Positions 35,801 to 47,377 of a stretch of DNA of 64,000 nt are shown here, piece by piece. Made by a program: the position numbers and the translations under genes. Source of the stretch: Krasilnikovozyma curviuscula (Eukaryota; Basidiomycota; Tremellomycetes; Cystofilobasidiales; Mrakiaceae); contig MVAQ01000082.1 of assembly GCA_014825775.1 (NCBI GenBank), positions 1-64,000 on the forward strand, read 5' to 3'. The notes beneath the pieces were generated by a model, which was not told the DNA's origin, made no database searches, and worked only from the letters and a program-made list of their open reading frames with translations. Numbering within the stretch: the first letter of the stretch is position 1; each line of letters opens with the position of its first letter.

Positions 35801-36650
35801 CGTATGGCTCCGACGCTAGCGGTAGCTTCAATCTGACGCTGACTCTGATTTTGATTAAATAGCAACGAGAGCCGGAGATCTCAGAGCTGAAAGAGACCCC
35901 AGTCTTTTTTTGACCCTGATTTATCTGGAATGAATCTTGGGGTTTGCTAGTTGGTTGGATCCCCGGTGAGACGCAGGGCGCGTGAAGGCGAAACGAACGC
36001 TCAAGAGAAATTCATCTCAAGTCTTGTTTAGGTTCGGCTTGTCACAAAAAACTAGACCCGATCTCTATTGAGACGAAGAACTTTCATAAGAGACCACTGA
36101 TACGTTTCGTCTTCATTCGATATGTTAATCTCTAGCCCACCACTCGTCCCTCCCCAAATATGGATTTACCCCTAAATATCAAGATCTTTCTGGCGCTCTC
36201 TTCCACCATAAGTGGATGGACGTGAGAAGAGGCAATGTCAAAGGAGAATTCAAGGAGGCGAGCGCCGGGAGTCAGGAATTGGGATGCCTCCCTTTTTCCA
36301 GGTATATGATTAATTAAGTAGTCAACTAGAATAGATTCCAGTGACAACGTGTGCGGGTTTTTACGAGTTCACGTATTAGAAGTGCCCGCCCCTGCTTTGT
36401 TTACATTTCGCCAGCCCACTACTCTAGCCGCTTTTGTTCAAGTTGCCCCTCCTATTTGCTCTCTTCTGTATTCAAGCGCAACGACTTCATCGAAAAAACC
36501 TAAAAAAACATCTCGTCTTGTTTTCTGGATTTTTGTGTGGCTCACGAGCTTGTTGACCGATATCTCTATCGCGGCGACCTCTCACTCTCAACGGCGACCT
36601 CAATTCTCTCTCTCAACAGCTCCTCCTCCTCTCAAGGACGCTGGGCCTGT
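35801..36650. other. Divergent promoter region between GH35 and the STN1-like gene
   Basis: This 0.85 kb is shared by two divergent genes. The 36537-36650 part could be an N-terminal extension of the STN1-like protein, since an in-frame ATG lies at 36537, but it reads as low-complexity Ser/Leu sequence. Nothing else is supported. Confidence 0.4.
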
Positions 36651-38683
36651 ATGGCTTCAGCAGCTCTGTCAGCATGGCTCCTCAAGGAAGAAGCTGTTGC
36701 CATGGTATTTATCGACGACATCAATGGCATCCAACAGGCCCCTGAAGGCAGTGGGGTGTACTACATTAATGGCAGAGTACCCTGCGAGGTCGTCGAGCTC
36801 GTTGGACTGATAGTAGGAATTGATGTTAGCGAGAAGAGGACGCTGTACTACCGTGAGTTTCAATGGGGGTCGTAGGAATCGGACGACGAGCTGACTTAAT
36901 TGAACATCCAGTGGATGACGGCTCGAGCATCCTCGCTGAGCTGAACATCAGCCACAAGTACAAACTAGTAGACGCACCAGCTGCCCAGAAGATCACGACC
37001 TTCCACAGGAAACAACAGGCGACGAAAGTCTGGATAGTCTCCCAGAAACTGGCGAGGGTGGGTCAAACGGTGAAGGTCAGAGTCAGGCTGAAGAGTCCTT
37101 GGGGCAACAGTGGGCAACTTGAACTAGTAGTCGTCAATGAGAAGATGGGTGCGTGCCCAATTGCTGACTGTGGAGCCTCTTTGGGAGAAGCGACTGATGA
37201 AGTGGATTTCATCCCAGATATCGTGTCTGTAACCGACCAGCTGAACCACGCTTCTCAAGTTCTGGAGCTACATAGAACAGTTTACTCATCAATAGAACCA
37301 TTCACCGTACCATCCCCGTTAGTACCCTTACCGACATTCGACCCTCCATCGACTCCCAGAGCATCGACATCGTCCCTCGGAACTCAGCCAACGATATTCC
37401 GACAACAAATCTCATCCAGCTCGAAATTTTCAGCAGCCATTCCGTCTTCTGATTATGAACAGGTGGAAGACTCCTTCAGCAGGACTGTGAAGGCAAGCTC
37501 GAAGGTCAAGCAGTTTGATCTGTCAATGGTTTCCTCCATAGGCAATTCGATCGTTTCTTCAACCTTGATGGAAGCTCGTGACAAGAAGGTGAGAAACTAA
37601 AAATACCTCAGTATTTGAGTCTTTACCTAATTCGCTGGCCCTCCTTAGCTCCGCAACCCCTCGACGGTCCCATCCACCAAATGCACTCCAGCACTCTTCC
37701 GACTATACCTCTTAGACTTCCTCGAGCGAGAAAGTCGACGCTGGGTAACTGAATTGGAATTAAGATCTATCATTCCAGAACTTCGAAATTGGGACGGTTC
37801 TGGATCTAGCAACTTCTTCGGAGATACTACCGCCTTCGACCACGACAGTATTAGCGGTACCACCAACTTCGACTACGACAACTTTAAGACACCGAACTCC
37901 TCACAACTGTCAGCACTTTCCCATCACACCTCTCCTGAAAAACAGTCTCCAGAAGACATGAAGCCACCCTTCTCGATACCGCAGTTGGTCGCTATTCCCA
38001 CCTTGTTACTTCTGGCTCGCAAAGTCGAGAAAGTCCAACGTCCAACATCTGCAGCAGTTCCGACCTCAAAACAAAAACGGGAAGCGGTTGAAAAGTTATT
38101 CAGAGTAGCGGTACGAGGGTTGTATGACTGTGGTGCCATTGTCATTGTTGAGCGACCGGCCGTGGCAGGTAAGAAGAGGAAGCGGAGCGGTCGAAGCCAG
38201 CTATCGAAGGGCAGACGGGCCGACTCGACGCTGCTAGAGTCTTCAAGTTCAGCTGAAAACCTTATCTCCTCATCCTCTCCTGGTGGTCGTTCAGCTTCGA
38301 TGCCGTCGGTAACCAAATCCCGCAACCACAAAAAGTATTGCTCCGAGGACGAGGACGGTCTGTCGTCGACGGATGACATCCTGCCGCTGTTCGAAGAATC
38401 ATACCTGCCGTTGACACCAACGATTCTCGGTCCGTTTCTGCTGATGCTCCTCCAGCCTTCGTCGATTCCAACGTTCTCCCGCTCGTCGTCTGCCAATAGG
38501 CTAGTGCGCGCGCTGGACACAGAAACAGTGCTGGCGCGCCTCAAGGCGGCGGATGAGAGGTGGAGAAGAGTCAGTCGGCTCACGGTTGACTCGGTGCTCG
38601 AAGCGATGAGGATTGAAGGACTTGTGTCTAAAGATGATGTCGGCTGGAGGAAGGTCGTCACCAAGTTGAGTCGGCCTTTCTAA
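36651..38683 (+). CDS. STN1: STN1-like OB-fold protein (CST telomere-capping complex)
   Basis: Stn1 pairs with Ten1 and binds single-stranded telomeric DNA, capping chromosome ends and recruiting polymerase alpha-primase. The start MASAALSAWLLKEEAVAM runs into FIDDINGIQQAPEGSGVYY and INGRVPCEVVELVGLIVGID, then EKRTLYYLDDGSSILAELNI across a 66-nt intron. That order (a filled-in name-plus-Pro/Val-Glu-Leu-Val-Gly strand, then L-D-D-G/S-S) is characteristic of the STN1 OB-fold. A second exon (36912-37591) adds KVWIVSQKLARVGQTVKVRV and a Ser-rich linker. The last exon (37648-38683) has helical and Ser/Arg-rich stretches and ends in a probable winged-helix-like segment (VLEAMRIEGLVSKDDVGWRK). The protein is about 610 residues, longer than human STN1 (about 370) because of disordered inserts. 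The start is uncertain; 36537 is an alternative. Confidence 0.62.
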
Positions 38684-39306
38684 GGAAACACAATCGACCA
38701 AATACGCACATTCCATCACTGGCATCTTCAGCATTCACATCATATTATCAGCTGCGACCTTCTACTCTCCAACTGAGCCCTTTGATCCTCGCAATGTCAT
38801 TCGAGACGCGCCTGGCAACTGGACACCCACCCCACCATCATTTTCATTCTCATCGGCCGTCTGATGTCATATCACTCTTTGCTTGCATTACCCCTCGCTG
38901 TTGTCTTTTAAATGTTGTTAATCCTGGTTGAAACATTGCATTTTCCGTTCAGGCTCGTCCATCTGCAAGCCACAAATGAGCGCGATCGAGATGTATTTTG
39001 GGCGCCGCAAAAGAAGAAAAAAAAGTCCTTTCTTTCTGCTTGTAAGGTGCTTGTAATTACCAATCTCTCTTTCTTGTATCATCGTCCAAGGAAACTCTTT
39101 CTATTTTAGCTCCAAATACTGGAAATATCCAAGCGCCACTTTGTATCCCTCGGGCTCTTAGAAAAATCCCTTTGTTTCGATAGCGATACGGTTCGCGCAA
39201 CTTGGATTTTGGGTCGAACAAGGCTTAGGTTTCAAGCAACGAAGCTGGCAGTGGGAATTCCCTTGCCTGCTGTTGTTGCTGCCTCCAAATCATATTCGTA
39301 TAGGAA
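38684..39306. other. Intergenic between the STN1-like and GT61-like genes
   Basis: This 0.6 kb plus-strand spacer contains A-rich and T-rich tracts but no supported gene. Confidence 0.45.
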
Positions 39307-41487
39307 ATGGGACCCAGGACTCAGAAAAACGTCGCTTTCCTCGTCGCTGCCTTTGTCGGCCTCGTCTTTCTCTGGAATCAACATCGCTCCATCCCCAAGA
39401 TCCTCGCAGATGGAACAGTCATCACGACCAACAACGAGGAGATCAATTCTGGGGTAGCACAGCCATCAAGTAAGGTCTTCAAGCGGCTCGAGGCTAGTCG
39501 CTCCCTCTTTGCTGATGGCCAGCAGATTCACGCAGTCTTTGGAATTGAAGAAACGGATCATCTACAGAAATCGTATGGGTTCAACATGTTCCAGAGATTG
39601 GTGAGCACCATCTGCTTGTTCTTGATATCGTGCTGGCTGGCTGATCCATTGTTCTTACCCAAGTACATGAAAAATGGTTAGTGCCTCTTCGCTTGTCTCA
39701 CTAAAGAGAGAGGCTTAGCACTGTTGATGATGATCAAGAGGTTAATTCTATGAATCATTTTCAGAATTATTGCTTACGTTGGGTCCCTTGTGTTTCTTCT
39801 CATTTTAGGCGTCTTGTTCATTGTCACTTCAGACCCAAAGTCGTATCCAGAGCTCAAGACCATGTTCTCAACTGGTATTAGTACAGACCAGGGCTCATCA
39901 GAGGAGAGATTTCCAACAGATGTGGATATCCAGGTGAGCAATGATATCACTTTTGGGGCAGAAGTCTAGGTTGGCTCCAAAACGTTCTTAGTGACTTTGA
40001 ATTCTTTTGATAGATCATCTCCCCTGCAGATGCTTTGGATATGTTGGGAAATGAGGCTGTAGTCATCGAGGATCTAACTGTGTGTCCTGCGCTTAATGCA
40101 TCGCTCTCGATCGTTGTCTAACAGTCACTGACGATACGGGCACGTTTCAACCATAATCAGATCTGGATCAACGACGCCGGTACCCAGTTCCTGAACCACT
40201 ACTACCACTTTTGCTGTGAAGTATTCATGGGTATTTGGAAGCTTTACTCGTTCTTGGACCCCAACATCACTCCTTCAGGTCGAACGAAACTTGCGCCGCC
40301 GAAACGTATGATGTTGCCCAGAGCGTACGAGGAGGAATGGAGAGACTTCCCTGGTCTGAACTCGTTCATCATGAAGAGCGTATTTCCGAATATGGTCATG
40401 GAGTATAGGTTCGACTGGGAAGATATGGTGAGTGTTGGCTCGTTGCTTCGTATGGACTCCTCCTACCCCGAGGACTGACGAGCTTGCTCGTTTCCTCGTC
40501 GTAGGGTCTCACCGGGCAAACCTACGTCTTTGAGAATATCATTGTAGAAGACCGATCCGCAGCACACTTGGCACCTTATTGTTCTGGCAGACAAGACGGA
40601 GGAGTTGAGTTCTTCAAGGCGGGTGCGGATGTGATGAACAGGACAAACTCGAGTCCTAACTGGTGGATGCCGATACGGAACACTGCTCTTAGGAGTATTG
40701 GCGCTATTCAAAAGCTCCCTCCCGCTCCGTGAGTGCCAGAGTTATGTTACGGGTTGGCTCTCTGGTAGCTGACTTGGAACCATTCTGTGCAAATAGAGTG
40801 ATAACGTACCTATCGAGACAAGATCCTAACAAGATGCACGCTCGCCAACTCCAAGAAAGTGATCATGAAGAGCTGATGGCAGCTCTCATTAAAATGGCAG
40901 ATGACAACCATTGGTCGTTGGAGGTTCCCGACTTCCCTGCGATGCCTCCAGCAGACCAGATCGAGCTGGCGTCGAGGACGACGATATTAATGGGACTGTA
41001 AGCTTCACTCTCTGTTGGTTTCTTAGCGGCCCCTCTGATTTTCTTTCGGATTTTCAAACAGACATGGAAATGGACTCAGCCATCAGATGTGGATGGCACC
41101 GACGAACTTCTCGACAGTGATTGAATTGTTCCAAAAGGACGGCTTCAACTACGATTGTGAGTCAAACCTGAAACTGGTATCTCATTTACCCTCATATCTG
41201 ACCTGTCCCTTTCTTTTTTACACTTCCGTCCAGACTCGCTGCCTGCGATTTCGCTAGGACACAAACACTATGGATTCCAGTACGATAAATGGATCGACAC
41301 TGAGGTCGAACTGCCGCATATCAACTACGTGAGTCTCTGCGCGAGTCTCTGTTATACCAAAAGTCATTAAACCAAGATCACTATGTTGGTGAAGCCGGAC
41401 GACTTCCACTCGTCGATGCAGCGCCTGAACGTTTCGAAGCTGATTGAATTGATTGAAAAGAGGTTAGAAGGCTGGCCGACAACATAG
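39307..41487 (+). CDS. GT61-like glycosyltransferase, type II membrane protein
   Basis: This is a predicted Golgi glycosyltransferase, similar in layout to family 61 (DUF563) enzymes that include plant and fungal xylosyltransferases. The activity here is not shown. The start MGPRTQKNVAFLVAAFVGLV gives a short cytosolic end and one anchor (residues about 9-22). Lumenal landmarks are WINDAGTQFLNHYYHFCCEV, FENIIVEDRSAAH and VITYLSRQDPNKMHARQL. RTTILMGLHGNGLSHQMWM follows, the conserved H-G-x-G-L motif, then PTNFSTVIELFQ as in GT61 proteins. The last exon ends LIEKRLEGWPTT at TAG 41485-41487. It has roughly eight introns of 50-120 nt. Two NxS/T sites are visible. The distant relation to other GT-B families cannot be excluded. 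Confidence 0.72.
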
Positions 41488-41665
41488 AGCTATCTAAAAG
41501 TATCAAAATTATTTTGCAACTTGTCTGATTTGAGTTGACAAGGTGTGTTTGTCTGTACTTGTTTCAATGGGTAACAAAGAAAAAGAAATGAAGGTCGTCT
41601 TGCAAGGTGGCTCCTGTCACAAGTCGTCGCAATCGTTGTACAAGCAAAGTGAGGTTGGCACATAT

Positions 41666-42845
41666 TTAGTCATCTGCTATCGGTGTTTCCTCTTCTAACA
41701 TTCTGATGAGCTTCACCCTGATTTCTGTCGTCTCGTCTCCGCGAAGAACATCACTGGCGAATTCTGCCGTTACTTGCATTTGGACCTGCGTAGAATATGT
41801 CAGCACACCAGCAACAAAATCACAGCAGGTTCAGTCTTGTCTGGGAGATCACTCACCATCTCTAAAGCCCCTCTCAAGACACCACAAAGCACGTTGCTGA
41901 ACCAAAGCCCTCCTTCCCTCGCGTCCTCTGGCAGCTCGACCATCTCACTCAACGGATTCTCATCAAACTTCAAGTAAAACTCTTTACTGGCGTCTGCTGC
42001 CGCTGCTGATGACTGCAGCACGGTCGGGGTGATGTTGAGGAAAGACTTAAAGCCGATTTGGGACACGACTTGGGCCGTTTCGGTGAAGGAGGTGCATTTC
42101 TGGGGAGGTAAAGAGGAGGGAAGTCGGGCTAAGAGGTCTTCTATCAGTCGTGTTCCTATGTTGTATCCCCTAAAACACAAAGCAAATGCCCAGCAAAGGT
42201 TCAGTTCTTGCAGGTAGGTGGGAAGAGCAAAGGACAACGGTCACATCTTCTCCAGCTGCTTGTTCACCTCCTGGTAGTCCTCATAGTCCTTGATGAGCTG
42301 AACCACCAGGGCGCCGTACGTCATCGTAAATATTTCAGCATTCTAAGAAAGGGAATGGGAGGGCAGTCAGCTAGATAGATATCTGAAGGACATTCGTAGA
42401 GGAGCGCAGCCAGCGGGTGAATTCTTTGGGCTTTACTCCGTCGACAGGTTTCTGCTTCCATACCCAGAACACCTCAGACATCTCGAGGTTCAATTACATC
42501 TGCCCTGCTATTCACCACAGCCAAATCCTTCTCGCGAAATGGGTTCAGGCCGCGTGTTTGCTCCCCTATGACCAAAGGACAATTCCTTCCCTGATGTGAA
42601 GAATGGCCACTTCCTTCACTTTGGTAACCAACTCTGCTATCCCATTCCAAATTGCAGAAAGCAAGAGATATGTCTAAAAAGGAAAAACCGGGGCTACAGC
42701 CACGCAACGAGACTAACCAGCTTCTCCCTCTGTTTCCATATGTCATCCTACGAGAACCAAACAGAACCAGGTCAGAAAAGGTCCAAGTGAGACCTATCAG
42801 GCCAATACTCACACCAATCTGTTTGTATTGCTTTACTGAGGCCAT
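41666..42845 (-). CDS. BET3: Bet3, core subunit of the TRAPP vesicle-tethering complex
   Basis: Bet3 (TRAPPC3) is a core TRAPP subunit that helps activate Ypt1/Rab1 and tether ER-derived vesicles at the Golgi. Exon 1 encodes [11 protein letters not shown] and exon 2 [10 protein letters not shown]. After a 375-nt intron (42343-42717), exon 3 reads [20 protein letters not shown] and [13 protein letters not shown]. Exon 4 reads [58 protein letters not shown] and [18 protein letters not shown]. The last exon, [20 protein letters not shown], ends IADD with TAA at 41666-41668. Spacing and motifs match Bet3 end to end, about 190 residues. The intron between exons 2 and 3 is several times longer than most introns here but loses no conserved residue. 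An in-frame ATG at 42893 exists but is not needed. Confidence 0.92.
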
Positions 42846-43678
42846 CTGGGGCGAAAGTCGTGGTTGCGGGTCTGAAGTGCTGAGACGCTGCAAAGCTCAC
42901 GATGGGAGAGAAAATCAGAATTCGTTCACAATCGAGAGCTTTTGGTAGAATGAACTACTCTCATCTCATGGAGTTGGATCCCAAGTAAATAGAGGGGAGT
43001 GTGTAAGGGTCTCTACAATATCGAAATCACAAGTCTCGTTGTCGCAACCTTCTCGACCCCACACATCACCTCAGCACGTAAGCAGGACGTAGCGGAATAT
43101 CGAAGATTTCAGCTAGAATCATCTCCCTTCAATAAATTACTCTATGGCCAAGTATATGAGAGAGTTGTCCAACTGCCGCTACACGCCCGAAGAAGAACTT
43201 TGCAGTTCATGTGTCTGAAGAGCGACAGAGGAGCTATTGGATCAACTCGTGAGATAAGATAGTGGGAGAGAAGCCAATACCCTTCCTCTTTGCTGTCAAA
43301 CTGACTTCGTGTTCCTGAGTTCCCTAGAAAGATTGTGATTTGCCTCAAGGAGAATAGCCTTGTGATTATGGTGCATACTGATCGAGCGTGGATTGAAGAA
43401 GAAGCTGCTTCTACAAGAGGTAAAACGGAAGACACTAAAGCAGCAAAGGAGCTCGAGAAACTGAAGCTGGAATGGCGTTTGATATTCAGAACTCACCTCC
43501 CCTTCATTTACATAGCTGTTTTGAAAATGGAGACGTCAGCGGTATATTATATACACACGCTCTTCTACTTTCTTTCAGCAGCAACAAGAGATCGGCATTT
43601 TCCATGAAGTCGTTTCAACCATCCATTAATTTCATTCTTAGCGGTAAGATCTTAACACTGAACACCAGTTCCATCAAA
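42846..43678. other. Gene-poor stretch between BET3 and the dehydrogenase
   Basis: This 0.8 kb holds the BET3 promoter and the dehydrogenase 3' end. On the plus strand, a frame around 43160-43250 can be spliced (GTGAG at 43250, AG near 43327) to a charged frame that reads DRAWIEEEAASTRGKTED and AAKELEKLKLEW. It may be a small unknown gene, but it has no clear start or end. Confidence 0.3.
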
Positions 43679-45576
43679 TTAGTAAAGTCCAACCATAGGT
43701 TTCACAACCATATTGCCCTGCTCATCTTTTCCTCTGATCATAGCCTCGAAAGCCTTCTCTGCATCCTCTAACTTGTATCTTTGAGTGACCATGTTCTCGA
43801 CACCAGCGAGAGCGCCCGAAGCGAGCATAGAGAGAGCAGGCGCGTCTGTGGAGCAGCAAGACATGAATTAGTAGTGATTTTTGAAAAAGAAGGAACCATT
43901 AAATTTACAGGTGTTGGCGTAACGGAAGACACCAATGAGATTGACTTCACGAGTGAAAGCGTTTGAACAAGGCAGGAGGCCAGCCGTCGTTCCCATACCG
44001 ACGAATCCAACAGTTCCTCCGCTACGAGCACACTATAAAATAGAATTTAGAGAGTTGAGATCAGTGCAATGATAAGTAAATGGACAGAAGCGATATTACT
44101 CACCAAGATCGCAGTCTGCATCGACATCTCGATACCCGAGCACTCAAACACGACGTCGAACCCATCCTCAACACCCGATCCTAATTCAAGGATGTCCTTA
44201 TCCTCCAGAATACCCTTGGCATTGACCTTCGCAACCTCTAATGCGTCCGCACCAGAGACTCTGGCTCCTCTTGGTAGCGTCTGAGTAACAGCGGCCCATC
44301 CCTGCTTCTTCGCGAAAGCCAACTTGGCCTCATCGATATCAACAGCAACAATAGGTCCAGCTCCCATAGCCTTTGCTAATGCACATGCCAATAGACCAAC
44401 GGCTCCTGCGCCGATGACAAGCACGGATTGACCTGGGAGAAGCTGGACCCGACGGGCAGCGTTTAGGACGACGGACAGTGGTTCGGCGAGCGCTGCAAGT
44501 TCATACGAGACATCTGGTCGCAATCTGGGACAATTCCATTTATAGTCAGTTCAAAAGACGAGTAACGTAGTGCAAGGTGGAAGGGTCGATGCACACTCAC
44601 TTGTAAAGATTAGTGACAGGGTGATTCATGTATTGTTGCATCGTTCCATCTCGGTGTGGGAAAGTCTTTGCTGAGCTGGCGAAACTCATTTGCTGACGAG
44701 AGTAACGCCCAAGAAAGTTATGCCCAAGAGTTACGGAAACGGCACGTGTCAGTAGCACGCGCAAAAAGCAATAACAGCAGGAAAGTTCCAATTACCTTAC
44801 ACAAGTTGTACTTCCCTCTCTTACAATAGTCACACTCCTTACACCAGACACCAGCTTCAATTGCGACTCTGTCGCCCACTTTCAGCGATCCATGGTAACC
44901 CTCTGGAAGAGCGTGAATTCTACCGCCAGCTTCATGACCTAGCGACATTGGGGATTGAACAACAAAGTCTCCATTTCTTCCATGGGTGTAGTAGTGCACT
45001 GCAAAAAGGGAAAGTTAGGTCAGTTACGATATAGTGCGGCACAGGATGTTGTGGGAGACAGATTTCTGAAACACCGGAGACAGGTAGACGAGAAAACATC
45101 TCCAAGTAACAGGAGATCATATTCTCGGGCGTAACAGCTCGTCAGAAGCGCAGCAGAGTCCTGGACATCTCTATACGGCTAACGTGTCGCGCTACGGTTA
45201 ACTGGCCGCCCCAACTGACCAACCCAAGCCTTCAAGCCACTCACGCCCCTCTTCCACTACATGAGCTGAGTACCTTGATATCTGGCCCTCTATGACATTC
45301 TCCCAGTAATCGCCCAAGCAACCAAGCAATGTAGAAAGCAGAAAAGTAAGAACTCACGATCCGACCCACACAAGCCAGTCGCCATGACCTCGACGGTAGC
45401 CTCACCAGGTCCCAGTGGAGCAATAGTTCTCGTTTCCTATCCACCCAAATCAAACCCATCGAATAAAAGGTGTCAGTGACGACGCACCTGAAAGGGGGAA
45501 AGAACGAGAGGGATATTTGACTCACAATCTTGAGGCTCTTCTCACCGTGCAGGACTGTTGCCGTGTACGAAGTCAT
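43679..45576 (-). CDS. Zinc-dependent polyol dehydrogenase (sorbitol/xylitol dehydrogenase type)
   Basis: This medium-chain dehydrogenase is predicted to oxidise sorbitol, xylitol or a related polyol with NAD(P). Exons follow cleanly: MTSYTATVLHGEKSLKI, TIAPLGPGEATVEVMATGLC with GSDLHYYTHGRNGDF, then MSLGHEAGGRIHALPEGYHG. The catalytic-zinc Cys (GLCGSD) and His-Glu (GHEA) are present. The structural-zinc lobe has its four cysteines in WCKECDYCKRGKYNLCK. MSFASSAKTFPHRDGTMQQY and ELAALAEPLSVVLNAARRV follow. The Rossmann motif VLVIGAGAVGLLACALAKAM is intact. The C-terminus EKAFEAMIRGKDEQGNMVVK ends VGLY. There are about seven introns. Substrate (sorbitol, xylitol, L-arabinitol) cannot be told from these motifs. 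Confidence 0.88.
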
Positions 45577-47377
45577 CTTGGTTCCAACGAGACAAAATCT
45601 AATATAAGTAAGCAATGAGGGGGTGTGATGGTTTGCTGTCGATGCCAGCAGGATCAAAGATTTTCTGGCTAGGAAACCGGCTCAACGCACCGATTCCGGA
45701 ACGATTGTTTTCTGAACATTTGTTGACATTTTTCCTGGCAGAAGAGCTTGGTGGAGAAGCGGCTATGGAGGGTTATTAGAGAGAACAAGGTCAAGTTATG
45801 ATATACCGCTCTTCTAGAGATATTCTTTTCTTTTCATCTACCCAATGCAACTTTCTGATTTGTCTAATATCAATGACCTGACCGCACGGTTTGTCTTATC
45901 TCCTAGCAATAGCTGAACAAATCGCAGGGACTGCGCTCTTACTGAGACGGGTGACAGGAAGGAGATAGGAGTAGTTCGTTGTTGGGCGAAAGGAAGGGTT
46001 CTGTAAAGCAAACAACAGTGTAGATACGGCGTCAGTCACGCCGCCTGGGCATCATCGTGCCGATTGGGAGAGGAGAAACTCACCTCATGTTGGAAACTTT
46101 ACTCAACACCAGTTCATCTTGCTCTGATAAGATACTCGAACAGTTCCCCTGACCCTAATCCTTCTTATTGAAGATGAGTACGTGTTATAACAGGACAGCT
46201 CCAAGACGGACGTAGTTACTTGACACTACCCCTTGAAAAGCATAATTTGTCGCGTATTGGTTGAAGTGATGAAAGAAAAGAGAGAAAGCAGAACGATGAT
46301 GACGAGGTGTTGGAAGCAGAACAAACTGTGGAAGTCATGCTTGATATGACACCACAATTTTCAAACGGTGCTTTTGAATAGCACTGGTACATATTCAGTG
46401 TTTTGATGAAAACAACCCAAACTCTGAGTAGAGAAGGGCAGAATGGGTCAAAAAGGGGAAGAGGCAAATTCTGGCGATGTCAACTATTGATCTCTATTTT
46501 GATTGTTAGCACCAGTATTTCTTCTTTGAGATAAGGTGTGTTTCATATTAATGTTCAATGGGAAAAGAAGTAGAACCCCTTGGATCTCAATATCTAAAAT
46601 CACTTCAAGGGGGGACTGTTTGTTTATTGTTGATCTGTCAGGCTTCTCTTCATCCTTTGATCAAAAACTTCTTCGAAACAAAGCGGGTTCAAGGACAGAT
46701 CCACTGAATTGAGGAGACATTTGGTCAGCTGAAGAGGTCTTAGTGAAAGGAGAACCGGTTCGTTTGACGGTGTAGTCGTTGAAGAGGACAACAAAGGGCA
46801 TTGGGCTCAAAATTTGGTATTCGTTATTTTTGCTGGTTGTCACTTTCATATTACGATACTGCCAGTTGAGGTGCTCTGGTCGTGTCAGAAATGTTCGTAG
46901 CTCTGATCTACGACACAATGCTGAATCCAAAGCAATAGAAGGAGGGTTCAGTTTGGAAAGCGCACATGGAGGACAAGTCAAATTCGTTCCCACCCAACCT
47001 CTCATTCTCCAGAATGACATATCCTACTCTCAGCCATATCTTATCTAAGGTTCCAAGTCTCTCAGCTGTGACATCCATGGCATCTGCATTGGGTCGCCCC
47101 CGCGAGTGAGCGTCTGGGAACAATCGCTCGAGTGTGTGGCGCTGGTGAGAATTTCAGAAAGTCGAGCGAGTCAAAGCAGAGTGATCAAGTCATTCAAAAA
47201 ACAAACACCCCTTCCTGTCCAAGAGTCTTAAAAATTCTGTCCATCAGCAGGCTCTCACATCGGTGCACTTTCAAATTTTCATTTAGACTCACTCCAGCAG
47301 CAGTCCAGCTTCACTTTCGACAGATCTCCCATTTCATCCCACCAAGACCCAGAGAAACGTACAACAACAGAAGAAAC
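45577..47377. other. 1.8 kb divergent region between the dehydrogenase and arginyl-tRNA synthetase
   Basis: No gene is supported. The longest frames (46661-47020 on -, 46779-47048 on +) overlap as mirror images and show no motif. C/T-rich leader-like sequence precedes the synthetase start. No tRNA was recognised. Confidence 0.45.

Noticed and set aside
12796..45576. A pentose or galactose utilisation cluster (GH43, GH35, GT61, polyol dehydrogenase)
   Set aside because: The genes are spread over 33 kb, on both strands, with many unrelated housekeeping genes between, and no sugar transporter or regulator is present.
46661..47048. Overlapping open frames on both strands upstream of arginyl-tRNA synthetase
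   Set aside because: The two frames mirror each other, neither shows a motif, and neither can be extended by splicing into a recognisable protein.
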